NCBI GenBank assembly: GCA_046350295.1
Contig: JAXMAR010000033.1
Coordinates: forward strand, 1-64,000
Direction of reading: 5' to 3'
Length of the DNA stretch: 64,000 bases
Source of the DNA: JAXMAR01 sp046350295
GTDB lineage: Bacteria; Planctomycetota; Planctomycetia; Gemmatales; Gemmataceae
Below the pieces are notes generated by a model. It was not told the DNA's origin. It did no database searches and saw nothing but the letters and a program-made list of their open reading frames with translations. A program made the translations under genes and the position numbers. This document shows, piece by piece, positions 8,579 to 16,070 of this stretch (positions are counted from its first letter, which is position 1; each line of letters starts with the position of its first letter).

Positions 8579-11500
8579 TCAAGCGGGGCCCTTGTTCTTC
8601 GCGCTCGTGGCGTCCTTCAGCTCCGCGCAACGCCTCGAACTCGACGCCAGCTTCGGCACCTGAAACAGCGTCTCCGCCAGCGTGACCAGCGCCGTCCGCG
8701 CCGTCCGCGCCCGGTTCAGCTCCCCCTCCAGCCGCAGGATCCAGGCCGGCACGTCCAGGCCCACTCCCGTCGGCTTGTCCGCGTACGGCCTCAGCTCGAT
8801 CTCCAGCGGAATGACCTCGTCGCTGCCCAGCGCCGCGCTCGCCTGCTCCAGCGCCGGCTCGATCAAGGCGCAAAGCCGGTCCAGCGCCATCGGCTGCACG
8901 AAGCGCTCCTCGACGCGGTCACGGATTGTCGGCAGCCGCATGCCGTGTTTTTCCTCGATGCGTGCCAGCTCCTTCAAATGGTCTTGCGCGTTGCGCTCGC
9001 AGATCTGCTGCACCTGCGTCCGCCACAGCGCCGCCGCGGCGCCGTGCTTGCGCGCCAGCACTTCGTGCAGGAGACTCAGGGGCCGGAACTGCCAGGCGTT
9101 GCGGTCGTAGCTCGCCTTGAGGCGCAGGAAATCGAGGTACTGGTAAAGGTTGTCGCCGAAGTCCGACTGGGCCGTCGTCGACATGTAGTCCTTGAACGAG
9201 TCGTAGTTCTCCCGGATCGCCTGCAGGATGATGAACAGGAAGCGCTCCGCCTCCGAGCGCGTGATCGACTGATCGAGCTCGTCGGCCAGGCGGACGTGGG
9301 CGGCCGGGTCGTCGTTGCTCTTCAGGTAATCGAGGAACGCCGCCACGCCCCGCGCCAGCACCGCCTCGATGTTACCGAGCGCCAGGAAGCGCGGCGTGAA
9401 CAGGTCCTTGCCGAAGCGCTTGATGAAATCGACGACGCGGTTCCAGTCACGCTCCGATGTCAACACCTCGAGCATCGCCACGCGCAGCGTCTTGCTGTGG
9501 TCCATCCAGATACCCAGGAACGGCTCCAGCAGCTTCTCGAAGGCCTGCACCAGGTCCTGCGGCGCGCGATTGTCGCGCAGCGCCGCGTCGACCAGCGTCT
9601 CGCCGCACGCCTGCAAGCCCAGCTGATAGAGCCGGTCGAACTCCGTGATGCGCGGCCCGCTCAGGGGCTGGGCCTGCTCCATCTCATGAGCCAGGCGCAA
9701 GATCACGATGGTATCGCGAATCAGCCCGACACGCGGCAAGTTGGCGGCCAGGCTGCGCAGGATCGTCTGGGCCAGGCTCGAACGGAGGATGTGGCGCGGG
9801 TTGCCGCCGTTGGCGAGCGGCGTATAGAGCAACGGCTCGCCGCGGAACGTCGGGATGAAGCCGCGCAGGATGTCGCGCGCCCGCCCCGCCTCGCCGCGCA
9901 CCAGGGCTCGCTCCAGCTGGAGAATGTGCCGCTCCCAGCGCGGCGTCGCCGTCTCTTCCGTCTCCTCCGGCAGCTCTTCCGCCAGCGTGCCGCGCATGGC
10001 GCCGATGGCGAGCGTCTGGTCCAGGCAGGTCGCGATGACCATCCCGAGGAGCCGCTCCTTGGCGACGCGGCGGTTGTTGTACTCGACCATCGACTCGAAG
10101 GAGCCGGAGGGGCGCGGAATGTCGTGCTGGTGGATGGCGTCGAGCAGGGCCAAGAGGCCCTGGATGTTCTTGCGCGAGCGCGCCAGCCAGCCGCGCAGCG
10201 CTTCGTGCCCGGCGCGCCGGTCCTCCCCTTGAGCGACGCGCAGGATGCGCGTGGCGATGTTCCACAGCCGGAAGACGGTGGACAGGAAGCGCAGCCGCCC
10301 CTCCAACCGCTCGGCCTCGCGCGCCAGGTCGAAGTCCTTCTGCGGCATGAAGTCCAGCACTTCCGCTTCGTTGTCGTCGTCCGTGCTGTCCTTGTAGGTC
10401 ATGCCTTCGTACGCGGCGCCGAACAGCGACTCCTCCTCTTCTTCTTCCTCGACTGGCCGCGGCATCGGCGTGTCCGAGTCCTCCCCCGTCCCCATGAGGT
10501 CCAGCCGCGGCACGTTCCACAGCTCCTCCGCGTTCGCCTCCACGTAGTCGAAGAACTTGATGACCATTGGCGCCGGATGCGCCAGCGTCACGGGTTCCGC
10601 CTCGGCCCCCGCCCGCTCGTTGCCGATCCCGGCCTGGGCGCAGACGCCGAGCATCCAGCGCAGCGCCAGCTGATGGAACGAATAATCCCCTTCTTCAAGC
10701 GCCACTTCGCCCGCCTGGCTCAGCCACGTCATCAGCAGCGCCAGCGCCGCCTTGAGATCCTCCTGCCGCAACAGGGCGTCGACTACCAGCGCGAACGACT
10801 TCGGAGAATGGAACTTGTCGAGCTGCGCCCGCCAGAACGACAGGTCCGTCCCCGCCGCCCCGCGCTCGCGCCACTTCCCCAGCGCCCGCGCCACCAGCTC
10901 CGCCGACTCCGTCGCCTCCTTGCCCGACACGTGGGGCACGTCGCTCACCGTCGTCGTCGCGAAGCGGTCCCACCACTGCGCCAGCCGCCGCATCTGCTTG
11001 GCCAGGTCCGCGCTCGGCTTGAACGTGCCGGCCGCGGCGCCCTCGCTCATCACCCGCGCGTGCAGGTTGAAAAGCCCGTCCATCGCGTGGACCAGGTCGT
11101 GCACGCGCGGATCGCGGATCGAGTCCTCCGCCGACTGGAAGCGCAGGAAATTGCCCTGAAACGCCAGGATGCTCCAGGGATCGAGGACCGCCGCGCAGCG
11201 GATGCCACGCCGCAACAGGTCCTCCACCTGGGGCAGCGCCTCGGCCGCTTCCTCCAGCTCGCCGCGCTGCAAGCGGAGCTGCGCCGTCGTGAGCAGGATC
11301 TGCGTTTCCGTCAGGATGCGCACCGACGCCGCCGCCACATCCGCCAGCTGCCGCCGCGCCGCCGCCGGGTATCCCAGCTCCGCCAGCAGCAGGGCAAGAT
11401 GCCGTTTCTGCAAGTGCAGCGCCCGCCGCCGCGCCAGGTGTTGATTCAGGGCCTGCCGCGCCCCGCCGAAGGGCTGCTTCGTCAGCCGCGCCTCCTCGCG

Positions 11501-12538
11501 CAGCCGCTCCCCATGCGGACCGGCCGCCGCTTGCAGCAGCCCCTGGTAAAACGCCTCGCGAATCTTGGAGATGCGCGGCACCAGTGTCGTCAAGCTCACC
11601 GTGCTGTCATGGCTCTCGGGCCCGGCCCCGCTCACCGTTGCCGCCATCAGCATCGTGCCCGCCAGCACCGCCGCCGCCTCGAAGATGCGCTCGTCGCGCG
11701 CAGCCCCTTCCGTCTGGTCCGTCCTCTGCCACAAGCCCTCCAGCGTCACGCCGCGCACGATGAACCGGCGATAACGCCCCTGACCGTCCAGGTGATGCGG
11801 ATCCCACTCGCCGAAGCAGTAGTTCGGCCTCTTGTCCACCGGATGGCTGAAGTCGTAGCCACGCGGGTCGAGCGCGATCTCGTCCAACAGCTCGAGGTCG
11901 AAGTAGGCGTCCGCCAGAAGACGCGGCTCCGTCTCGCGTAGGATGTCGACAGCCCGGCTGACGATGTCCCAGTAACGCCCGTGCGCGACCCCGACGCCGC
12001 GCAGATAAAGCGGGATCGGCCGGACACGCTCGTGCGGATAGACCTCGCCGCGCTCCCGGTTCTCGAGCACGGGTACCGGCCGGTGACCGACGAAGTCATT
12101 GAGCTGGCGCAGCGCCCCTTTGACGATGCGCTCCGTCTCGTGCCACGGCCCGCGCTGGGCCAGCACCGCCTCGCACACGCGCACGATCAGGAAGGGCTGC
12201 CACAGCTCCGCGTCCGAAAGGTGGAAGAGGAGGTCGCGATGGTGCTGGCGATAGGCCGGCATCACCTGGAGGAACGTCTGATCGAGGACCCCCACGGCCT
12301 GGGTGATGTCGCGGAACGCCGGCAGCCCGGCGCTCTGCGCGGCGCTCAGGCTGGCGCGCAGCGCGCCATGGAGCTCACTCCAGGCCGCGCCACTTCCCTC
12401 CTGCGCGAGCGCGGCCTGGGCGTCGTGCAGGAGCTTCTGGAAATGGACGTCCGGCTTGCCCTCCGAGAAGTTCAGGTAACCCAACAGGCTGTGTAACGGT
12501 TGCGCCCCGAGCCGCAACCGCAGAATATCCTCGGCCAT
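8579..12538 (-). CDS. Very large conserved-looking protein of unknown function (1319 aa)
   Basis: An uninterrupted 1319-codon frame without signal peptide or clear membrane helix, so probably cytoplasmic. Composition is helical and Leu/Ala/Arg rich with many amphipathic segments. Residues about 380-500 show helix-turn-helix periodicity like TPR/HEAT arrays (ALHLQKRHLALLLAELGYPA, LRLQRGELEEAAEALPQVED). An acidic low-complexity patch (EEEEEE around residue 705) separates two halves. A conserved-looking segment near residues 235-290 contains Cys/His/Trp (YCFGEWDPHHLDGQGRYRRF). I recognise no enzymatic motif or family. ATG 12538 was taken because AAAGG precedes it and the upstream extension is low-complexity and basic. 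The pseudouridine synthase follows at 11 bp; the APH-like kinase is upstream on the same strand. Confidence 0.85.
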   Translation of the reverse strand: MAEDILRLRLGAQPLHSLLGYLNFSEGKPDVHFQKLLHDAQAALAQEGSGAAWSELHGALRASLSAAQSAGLPAFRDITQAVGVLDQTFLQVMPAYRQHHRDLLFHLSDAELWQPFLIVRVCEAVLAQRGPWHETERIVKGALRQLNDFVGHRPVPVLENRERGEVYPHERVRPIPLYLRGVGVAHGRYWDIVSRAVDILRETEPRLLADAYFDLELLDEIALDPRGYDFSHPVDKRPNYCFGEWDPHHLDGQGRYRRFIVRGVTLEGLWQRTDQTEGAARDERIFEAAAVLAGTMLMAATVSGAGPESHDSTVSLTTLVPRISKIREAFYQGLLQAAAGPHGERLREEARLTKQPFGGARQALNQHLARRRALHLQKRHLALLLAELGYPAAARRQLADVAAASVRILTETQILLTTAQLRLQRGELEEAAEALPQVEDLLRRGIRCAAVLDPWSILAFQGNFLRFQSAEDSIRDPRVHDLVHAMDGLFNLHARVMSEGAAAGTFKPSADLAKQMRRLAQWWDRFATTTVSDVPHVSGKEATESAELVARALGKWRERGAAGTDLSFWRAQLDKFHSPKSFALVVDALLRQEDLKAALALLMTWLSQAGEVALEEGDYSFHQLALRWMLGVCAQAGIGNERAGAEAEPVTLAHPAPMVIKFFDYVEANAEELWNVPRLDLMGTGEDSDTPMPRPVEEEEEEESLFGAAYEGMTYKDSTDDDNEAEVLDFMPQKDFDLAREAERLEGRLRFLSTVFRLWNIATRILRVAQGEDRRAGHEALRGWLARSRKNIQGLLALLDAIHQHDIPRPSGSFESMVEYNNRRVAKERLLGMVIATCLDQTLAIGAMRGTLAEELPEETEETATPRWERHILQLERALVRGEAGRARDILRGFIPTFRGEPLLYTPLANGGNPRHILRSSLAQTILRSLAANLPRVGLIRDTIVILRLAHEMEQAQPLSGPRITEFDRLYQLGLQACGETLVDAALRDNRAPQDLVQAFEKLLEPFLGIWMDHSKTLRVAMLEVLTSERDWNRVVDFIKRFGKDLFTPRFLALGNIEAVLARGVAAFLDYLKSNDDPAAHVRLADELDQSITRSEAERFLFIILQAIRENYDSFKDYMSTTAQSDFGDNLYQYLDFLRLKASYDRNAWQFRPLSLLHEVLARKHGAAAALWRTQVQQICERNAQDHLKELARIEEKHGMRLPTIRDRVEERFVQPMALDRLCALIEPALEQASAALGSDEVIPLEIELRPYADKPTGVGLDVPAWILRLEGELNRARTARTALVTLAETLFQVPKLASSSRRCAELKDATSAKNKGPA

Positions 12539-12546
12539 TGACCTTT

Positions 12547-12579
12547 CTCTGTTATGGCGCCGCTTCGAAGCGGCGTCTC
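12547..12579. repeat. GC-rich palindrome upstream of the 1319-aa gene
   Basis: The spacer 12539-12689 contains a palindrome centred on GCCGCTTCGAAGCGGC, ending about 20 bp before the ATG at 12538. On the minus strand it lies just upstream of the AAAGG ribosome site and could shape the 5' leader. No promoter is obvious. Confidence 0.4.
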
Positions 12580-12689
12580 GACGCCTGCGCCTCTCGATGG
12601 CACGCTTGCGTCGCCATCCCCATTCACCCAATAGAACAAAACGACGACGCGAATTCCAGGCGGGTTTGGACGCATGGGCGCCGCCAAGC

Positions 12690-13685
12690 TCATTCTACCT
12701 CAAGCGGGCCGAACAGCGTCCACTTCCCCACCCGCGCGACCAGGCTCTCCAGGCGCCGGAACGCCGCCGCCTCATCCGCGAAGCGACGCTCCCCCAGGCC
12801 CAGCCAGCGCAGCCAGTGCGTCAACGCCACCACAACCCCCGTCCGATCCAGCGCCCGCGCCATCTCCCACTCTTTCGGCGCCAGAGGCCGCTCCCGCCCA
12901 TACGCGTCCAGCCCGACTCGCCACAACGCCTCGTCCTCCTCCGCCAAGCTCCCCAGGAGACGCGCCAGGTCGCCGGCGACACCATCCTCCTTCACGCTGC
13001 CGAAATCGATCAACCCCGTCACCGCGTCCTCCGTAAACAGGACATGAGCCCTCCAGATATCGCACAGGCACGGCTGAACATCCACCATTTCCCGCGTCCA
13101 CCTCTCCAGCGCCCCGGCCGCCGCCGTGAACCAGCGCTCGATGAGACGAGACGCCTCGGCAAGCAAAGCGGCCTGCTTCGACCGCGGCGTCACTCCCACA
13201 ACGCTCCCCACCCGCCGCCATGTCTCCAGCGCTTCGAGCCGACGCCGCACGCCGGGACACACCGCCCGGCCGTAGCCGCCTTCCCAGACGCCGTGCAGCC
13301 GCGCCAGCGCCCGACACGCCGCCGTCACGCGCTGCGGCGCCGGCGGCGCCGCCCCATCCGCCGTCCCCGGCATCCACGTCGTCACCTCGACCAATCCACC
13401 GCGCCATTCCAGAAACGTTTGCCCGGTGTCGCACGGTAGCAGCGCGGGCACAAAGGACAGCCGCCGCCGCGCCTCCGCCATCAGCCGATGAATGTGCGCA
13501 ACCTCCGCCGCCGTCCGCTCGACCGGCCAGAAACGCAGCGCGAAATCGCCAGGCAAGCCGGCGACCCGAAAGACACGCGCCCCACTGAACCCGCCCCCCT
13601 GCGGCGTCGCTCGCCGCGCCGCCAGGCCCGGATAGCGTCCAAGGACCGCCTCGACCTCCGTTTCCCCGTTTAAGCCGTTTAGCAT
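12690..13685 (-). CDS. APH-like phosphotransferase with altered catalytic loop
   Basis: A 331-aa protein of the aminoglycoside phosphotransferase / choline kinase fold. It has a glycine-rich segment near the N-terminus (TPQGGGFSGARVFRV), a putative ATP-binding region, and the C-lobe motif GLIDFGSVKEDGVAGDLARL, whose Asp (about 227) is the metal ligand. The catalytic loop, normally HGDxxxxN, reads CLCDIWRAHVLF: the Asp (about 209) is kept, but the first His is Leu and the Asn is His. The substrate is unknown; such proteins phosphorylate small alcohols or drugs. ATG 13685 with GGAG upstream places the start at the domain boundary; ATG 13781 is an alternative. It heads a possible operon with the 1319-aa gene. 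Confidence 0.75.
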   Translation of the reverse strand: MLNGLNGETEVEAVLGRYPGLAARRATPQGGGFSGARVFRVAGLPGDFALRFWPVERTAAEVAHIHRLMAEARRRLSFVPALLPCDTGQTFLEWRGGLVEVTTWMPGTADGAAPPAPQRVTAACRALARLHGVWEGGYGRAVCPGVRRRLEALETWRRVGSVVGVTPRSKQAALLAEASRLIERWFTAAAGALERWTREMVDVQPCLCDIWRAHVLFTEDAVTGLIDFGSVKEDGVAGDLARLLGSLAEEDEALWRVGLDAYGRERPLAPKEWEMARALDRTGVVVALTHWLRWLGLGERRFADEAAAFRRLESLVARVGKWTLFGPLEVE

Positions 13686-13858
13686 CTGCGCGCCGCTCCA
13701 TCCGCCCGACTTCGGGTCCAACCCTTCATCATCCCACGCCGCATCGCAACAAGCCAGCTCAGTTGACGCGTCCTTTGGCATAACGATTGCTTGTGACAAA
13801 AGGGCGCGAGGGTACGAGTCTATTTCCGCACACGCCAGGATGCGAAAGGAGGGAAGCC

Positions 13859-14533
13859 ATGCCCCATTTTGAAAGCGCGACGGTTCATGAATGCGCCGTC
13901 CGTGTTCCCGCCGGTGTCCACCGTCTCGACGGCATCCTCGGTCTACCCCCACGCCCCCGCGGTGTCGTCCTCTTCGCCCATGGCAGCGGCAGCGGCCGCT
14001 TGAGTCCGCGCAACCAATATGTCGCCCACGAGCTTCAGGCCGAAGGCTTCGCCACCCTGCTCATCGACCTGCTCACGATGGACGAGGTGGAGGACCGTGC
14101 CAACGTCTTCGACATCGAGTTACTGGCGGGCCGCCTGCGCGATGCCGCCGCCTGGGTCCGGCAGGAGCCGCGGACCCGCAGCCTCGACCTAGGCCTGTTC
14201 GGCGCCAGCACCGGCGCCGGCGCCGCCCTGGTCGCCGCGGCGCGCAGCCCCGAACGCGTCAAGGCGGTCGTCTCGCGCGGCGGCCGGCCCGATCTCGCCG
14301 GCCCCTACCTCGCCCGCGTCCAGGCCCCGACGCTCCTGATCGTCGGCGGCTGGGATGAGCCCGTGATCGAGCTCAATCGCGAAGCGATGGAGCGCATGCC
14401 CGGACGGAAAGAGCTGGTCATCGTCCCGGAAGCGACACACCTTTTCGAGGAGCCCGGCAAGCTCGAAGAAGTGGCCCGGCTGGCCGCCGATTGGTTCGCG
14501 CGCCATCTTCCAACCGAGGAATGGCGGGCCTAA
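13859..14533 (+). CDS. Dienelactone hydrolase-like alpha/beta hydrolase
   Basis: A 224-aa cytoplasmic hydrolase. The fold markers are VVLFAHGSGSGRLSPRNQ (oxyanion region), the nucleophile elbow LGLFGASTGAGAAL (Ser in GxSxG), the acid VGGWDEPVIE and the His in PEATHLFEEPG. The same domain is often found alone or fused to a phosphoribosyltransferase in other bacteria; here it is alone. A strong ribosome site (AAAGGAGGG) sets the start at 13859, although the frame is open upstream to 13787. The substrate is not known. It is transcribed divergently from the APH-like kinase gene. Confidence 0.87.
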   Translation: MPHFESATVHECAVRVPAGVHRLDGILGLPPRPRGVVLFAHGSGSGRLSPRNQYVAHELQAEGFATLLIDLLTMDEVEDRANVFDIELLAGRLRDAAAWVRQEPRTRSLDLGLFGASTGAGAALVAAARSPERVKAVVSRGGRPDLAGPYLARVQAPTLLIVGGWDEPVIELNREAMERMPGRKELVIVPEATHLFEEPGKLEEVARLAADWFARHLPTEEWRA

Positions 14534-14555
14534 ATCGGGGTGCGCGAATTCTGGT

Positions 14556-14613
14556 GTAGCGGAAGTCTGTCAGACTTCCGCCTGGCACTCGGAACTCTGG
14601 CGAGTTCCGCTAC
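14556..14613. repeat. Composite two-hairpin element, copy A
   Basis: An outer inverted repeat GTAGCGGA (14556-14563) / TCCGCTAC (14606-14613) encloses two hairpins: one with arms GGAAGTC/GACTTCC (14561-14579) and one with arms GGAACTC/GAGTTCC (14591-14608, loop TGGC). The layout recurs at 21610-21678 and 27944-28008. Confidence 0.75.
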
Positions 14614-14731
14614 GCCTCGCTGCAGACTCGCGCACGCCGATATAGGAGTCGCTTGAGCGTTGGTATGCACGAACCGCAAAGGGAACGGTGAGCGGAGGGA
14701 TCGTCCCCTCTTGCGTTGAAAGGCCGGCGAT

Positions 14732-14804
14732 TACCCCCGGCAGGATTCGAACCTGCGACCCTCGGTTTAGGAAACCGATGCTCTATCCCCTGAGCTACGG
14801 GGGC
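14732..14804 (-). tRNA. tRNA-Arg (anticodon CCU)
   Basis: A 73-nt cloverleaf on the minus strand. The acceptor stem is GCCCCCG/CGGGGGT with a terminal G-U pair and discriminator A. The D arm is GCTC-AGGGGAT-AGAGC. The anticodon stem TCGGT/ACCGA carries loop TTCCTAA (anticodon CCT), the variable arm is GGGTC, and the T arm is GCAGG-TTCGAAT-CCTGC. It decodes AGG arginine codons. CCA is not encoded. Confidence 0.97.
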
Positions 14805-15019
14805 CCTTCCTCGCATCTTACGGACACCGGCTTCCGCGGCACAGTTCACGGCCGGTTGGACCCTCCGAGCAACCCTGTCCGCGCGCGGGCTCGCCGGACC
14901 GGACGCCGCCTCCGGTTCGTGTTGTTTCGATGAAGGCGCCTTTGCGAGGTCGCTGTCTCCTGGGACAATATCCCCGTCCTCGGCCTTGTCTCAAGGGAGT
15001 CCTACCAAAGGAGCGAACG

Positions 15020-16027
15020 ATGCAGCGGCGCCGTTTCCTGCTTCTGACACTGTTGTTGTTGTTGCTCGCCCCCGGCGCCGGCTGGGGCTGGTGGAAGACG
15101 GGGCACCATGTGGTCGCCAACATCGCTTACGACCGGCTCGACAAGGAGACGCGCGACGTCCTCGTCGGCTGGCTCCGCGCGCATCCGCGGCTCAAGGAGG
15201 AGTTCGCCATCCCCAAGGACATCCAGGCGCTCGGCAAGGACGCGGAGGACCGCTGGCTCTTCCTCGTCGCCGCGGAATGGCCGGACCTGATCCGCGGCAA
15301 GGCGGCCTACGATCGACCCCAGTGGCATTACATCAACAACCGGTTCTTCCTCACGGACACGGACAAGGAGGCGCTGGGCGACCGCGTGAAACCGAATACG
15401 AGCCGGACAGTACCCGACGGCCTGCGCGACGACGCCGAGCCACTCGATCTGAACGCGGCGCAGGCGGCGCAGCTGTGCTTGAAGCGGCTGGGCCGGGCGG
15501 ATGTGCCGGCCGGGAAGAAGGCGGTGTATCTCTGCTGGGTGCTGCACATTGTCGGCGACGTGCACCAACCGTGCCATAGCGCCTCCTTGTATTCGCGTGC
15601 TCTGTTCAACGGCGCCGACGGCGACCGCGGCGCCAACCGCATCCCGCTGGCGTCCGGAGAGAACCTGCACGCTTTCTGGGACAGCCTCCTTGGCGGCGCG
15701 AAGCTGTCGAGCGCCGGGGACGTGAACGCGGTGCGCAAGCGCTCGCTCCAGATCCTCGACAACGACGCTTTCCGCAAAGCGGCCGAGAAAGCGGCGACGG
15801 CGCCGGAGGTCGACACGGCGATCGCCGAGAGCTTCGCCCTGCTGCCGGAAGCGGTTTACGACGAGGCGATGCGGGCGGCGATCCGCGACAAGGAGAGCGC
15901 GGGGAAAAAACTCGATCCTCTTGCGCTGACGGACGAATACCGGAAAGCGGCGGGGCAGCTAGCGCGGCGACGCGTGGCGGAGGCGGGGTACCGGCTCGGC
16001 GTGTTGCTGAATCGCATTGGCAAATAA
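15020..16027 (+). CDS. S1/P1 family nuclease, secreted
   Basis: A 335-aa zinc-dependent nuclease of the S1/P1 family, expected to act outside the cytoplasm on single-stranded nucleic acid or 3'-nucleotides. A signal peptide (RRRFLLLTLLLLLLAPGAGW) precedes the mature N-terminal tryptophan and WWKTGHHVVANIAYDRL, in which Trp and His are zinc ligands in the family. Further ligands lie in LHIVGDVHQPCH and NLHAFWDS. All the residues I can match are present, so the protein is predicted active. ATG 15020 was chosen for its AAAGGAG site and the signal peptide; the frame is open to 14930. Length is usual for the family. It could scavenge phosphate and nucleosides. Confidence 0.93.
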   Translation: MQRRRFLLLTLLLLLLAPGAGWGWWKTGHHVVANIAYDRLDKETRDVLVGWLRAHPRLKEEFAIPKDIQALGKDAEDRWLFLVAAEWPDLIRGKAAYDRPQWHYINNRFFLTDTDKEALGDRVKPNTSRTVPDGLRDDAEPLDLNAAQAAQLCLKRLGRADVPAGKKAVYLCWVLHIVGDVHQPCHSASLYSRALFNGADGDRGANRIPLASGENLHAFWDSLLGGAKLSSAGDVNAVRKRSLQILDNDAFRKAAEKAATAPEVDTAIAESFALLPEAVYDEAMRAAIRDKESAGKKLDPLALTDEYRKAAGQLARRRVAEAGYRLGVLLNRIGK

Positions 16028-16070
16028 CGGTCGGCCGGGCTGTTCAAAGCCGCCGATGACAGGGCGACGC

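Noticed and set aside
8945..11941. A 998-codon open frame on the plus strand opposite the 1319-aa gene
   Set aside because: It is antisense to a much better frame, is extremely rich in Arg/Gln/His/Leu, lacks a ribosome site, and is explained by the GC-rich third positions of the real gene. The same applies to the long frames 30494-33439 (+), 52848-54905 (+) and 36763-38751 (-).
12690..13952. N-terminal extension of the APH-like kinase to 13952
   Set aside because: The extension is basic low-complexity text antisense to the hydrolase gene, with no ribosome site, and it would overlap the strong start of that gene at 13859.
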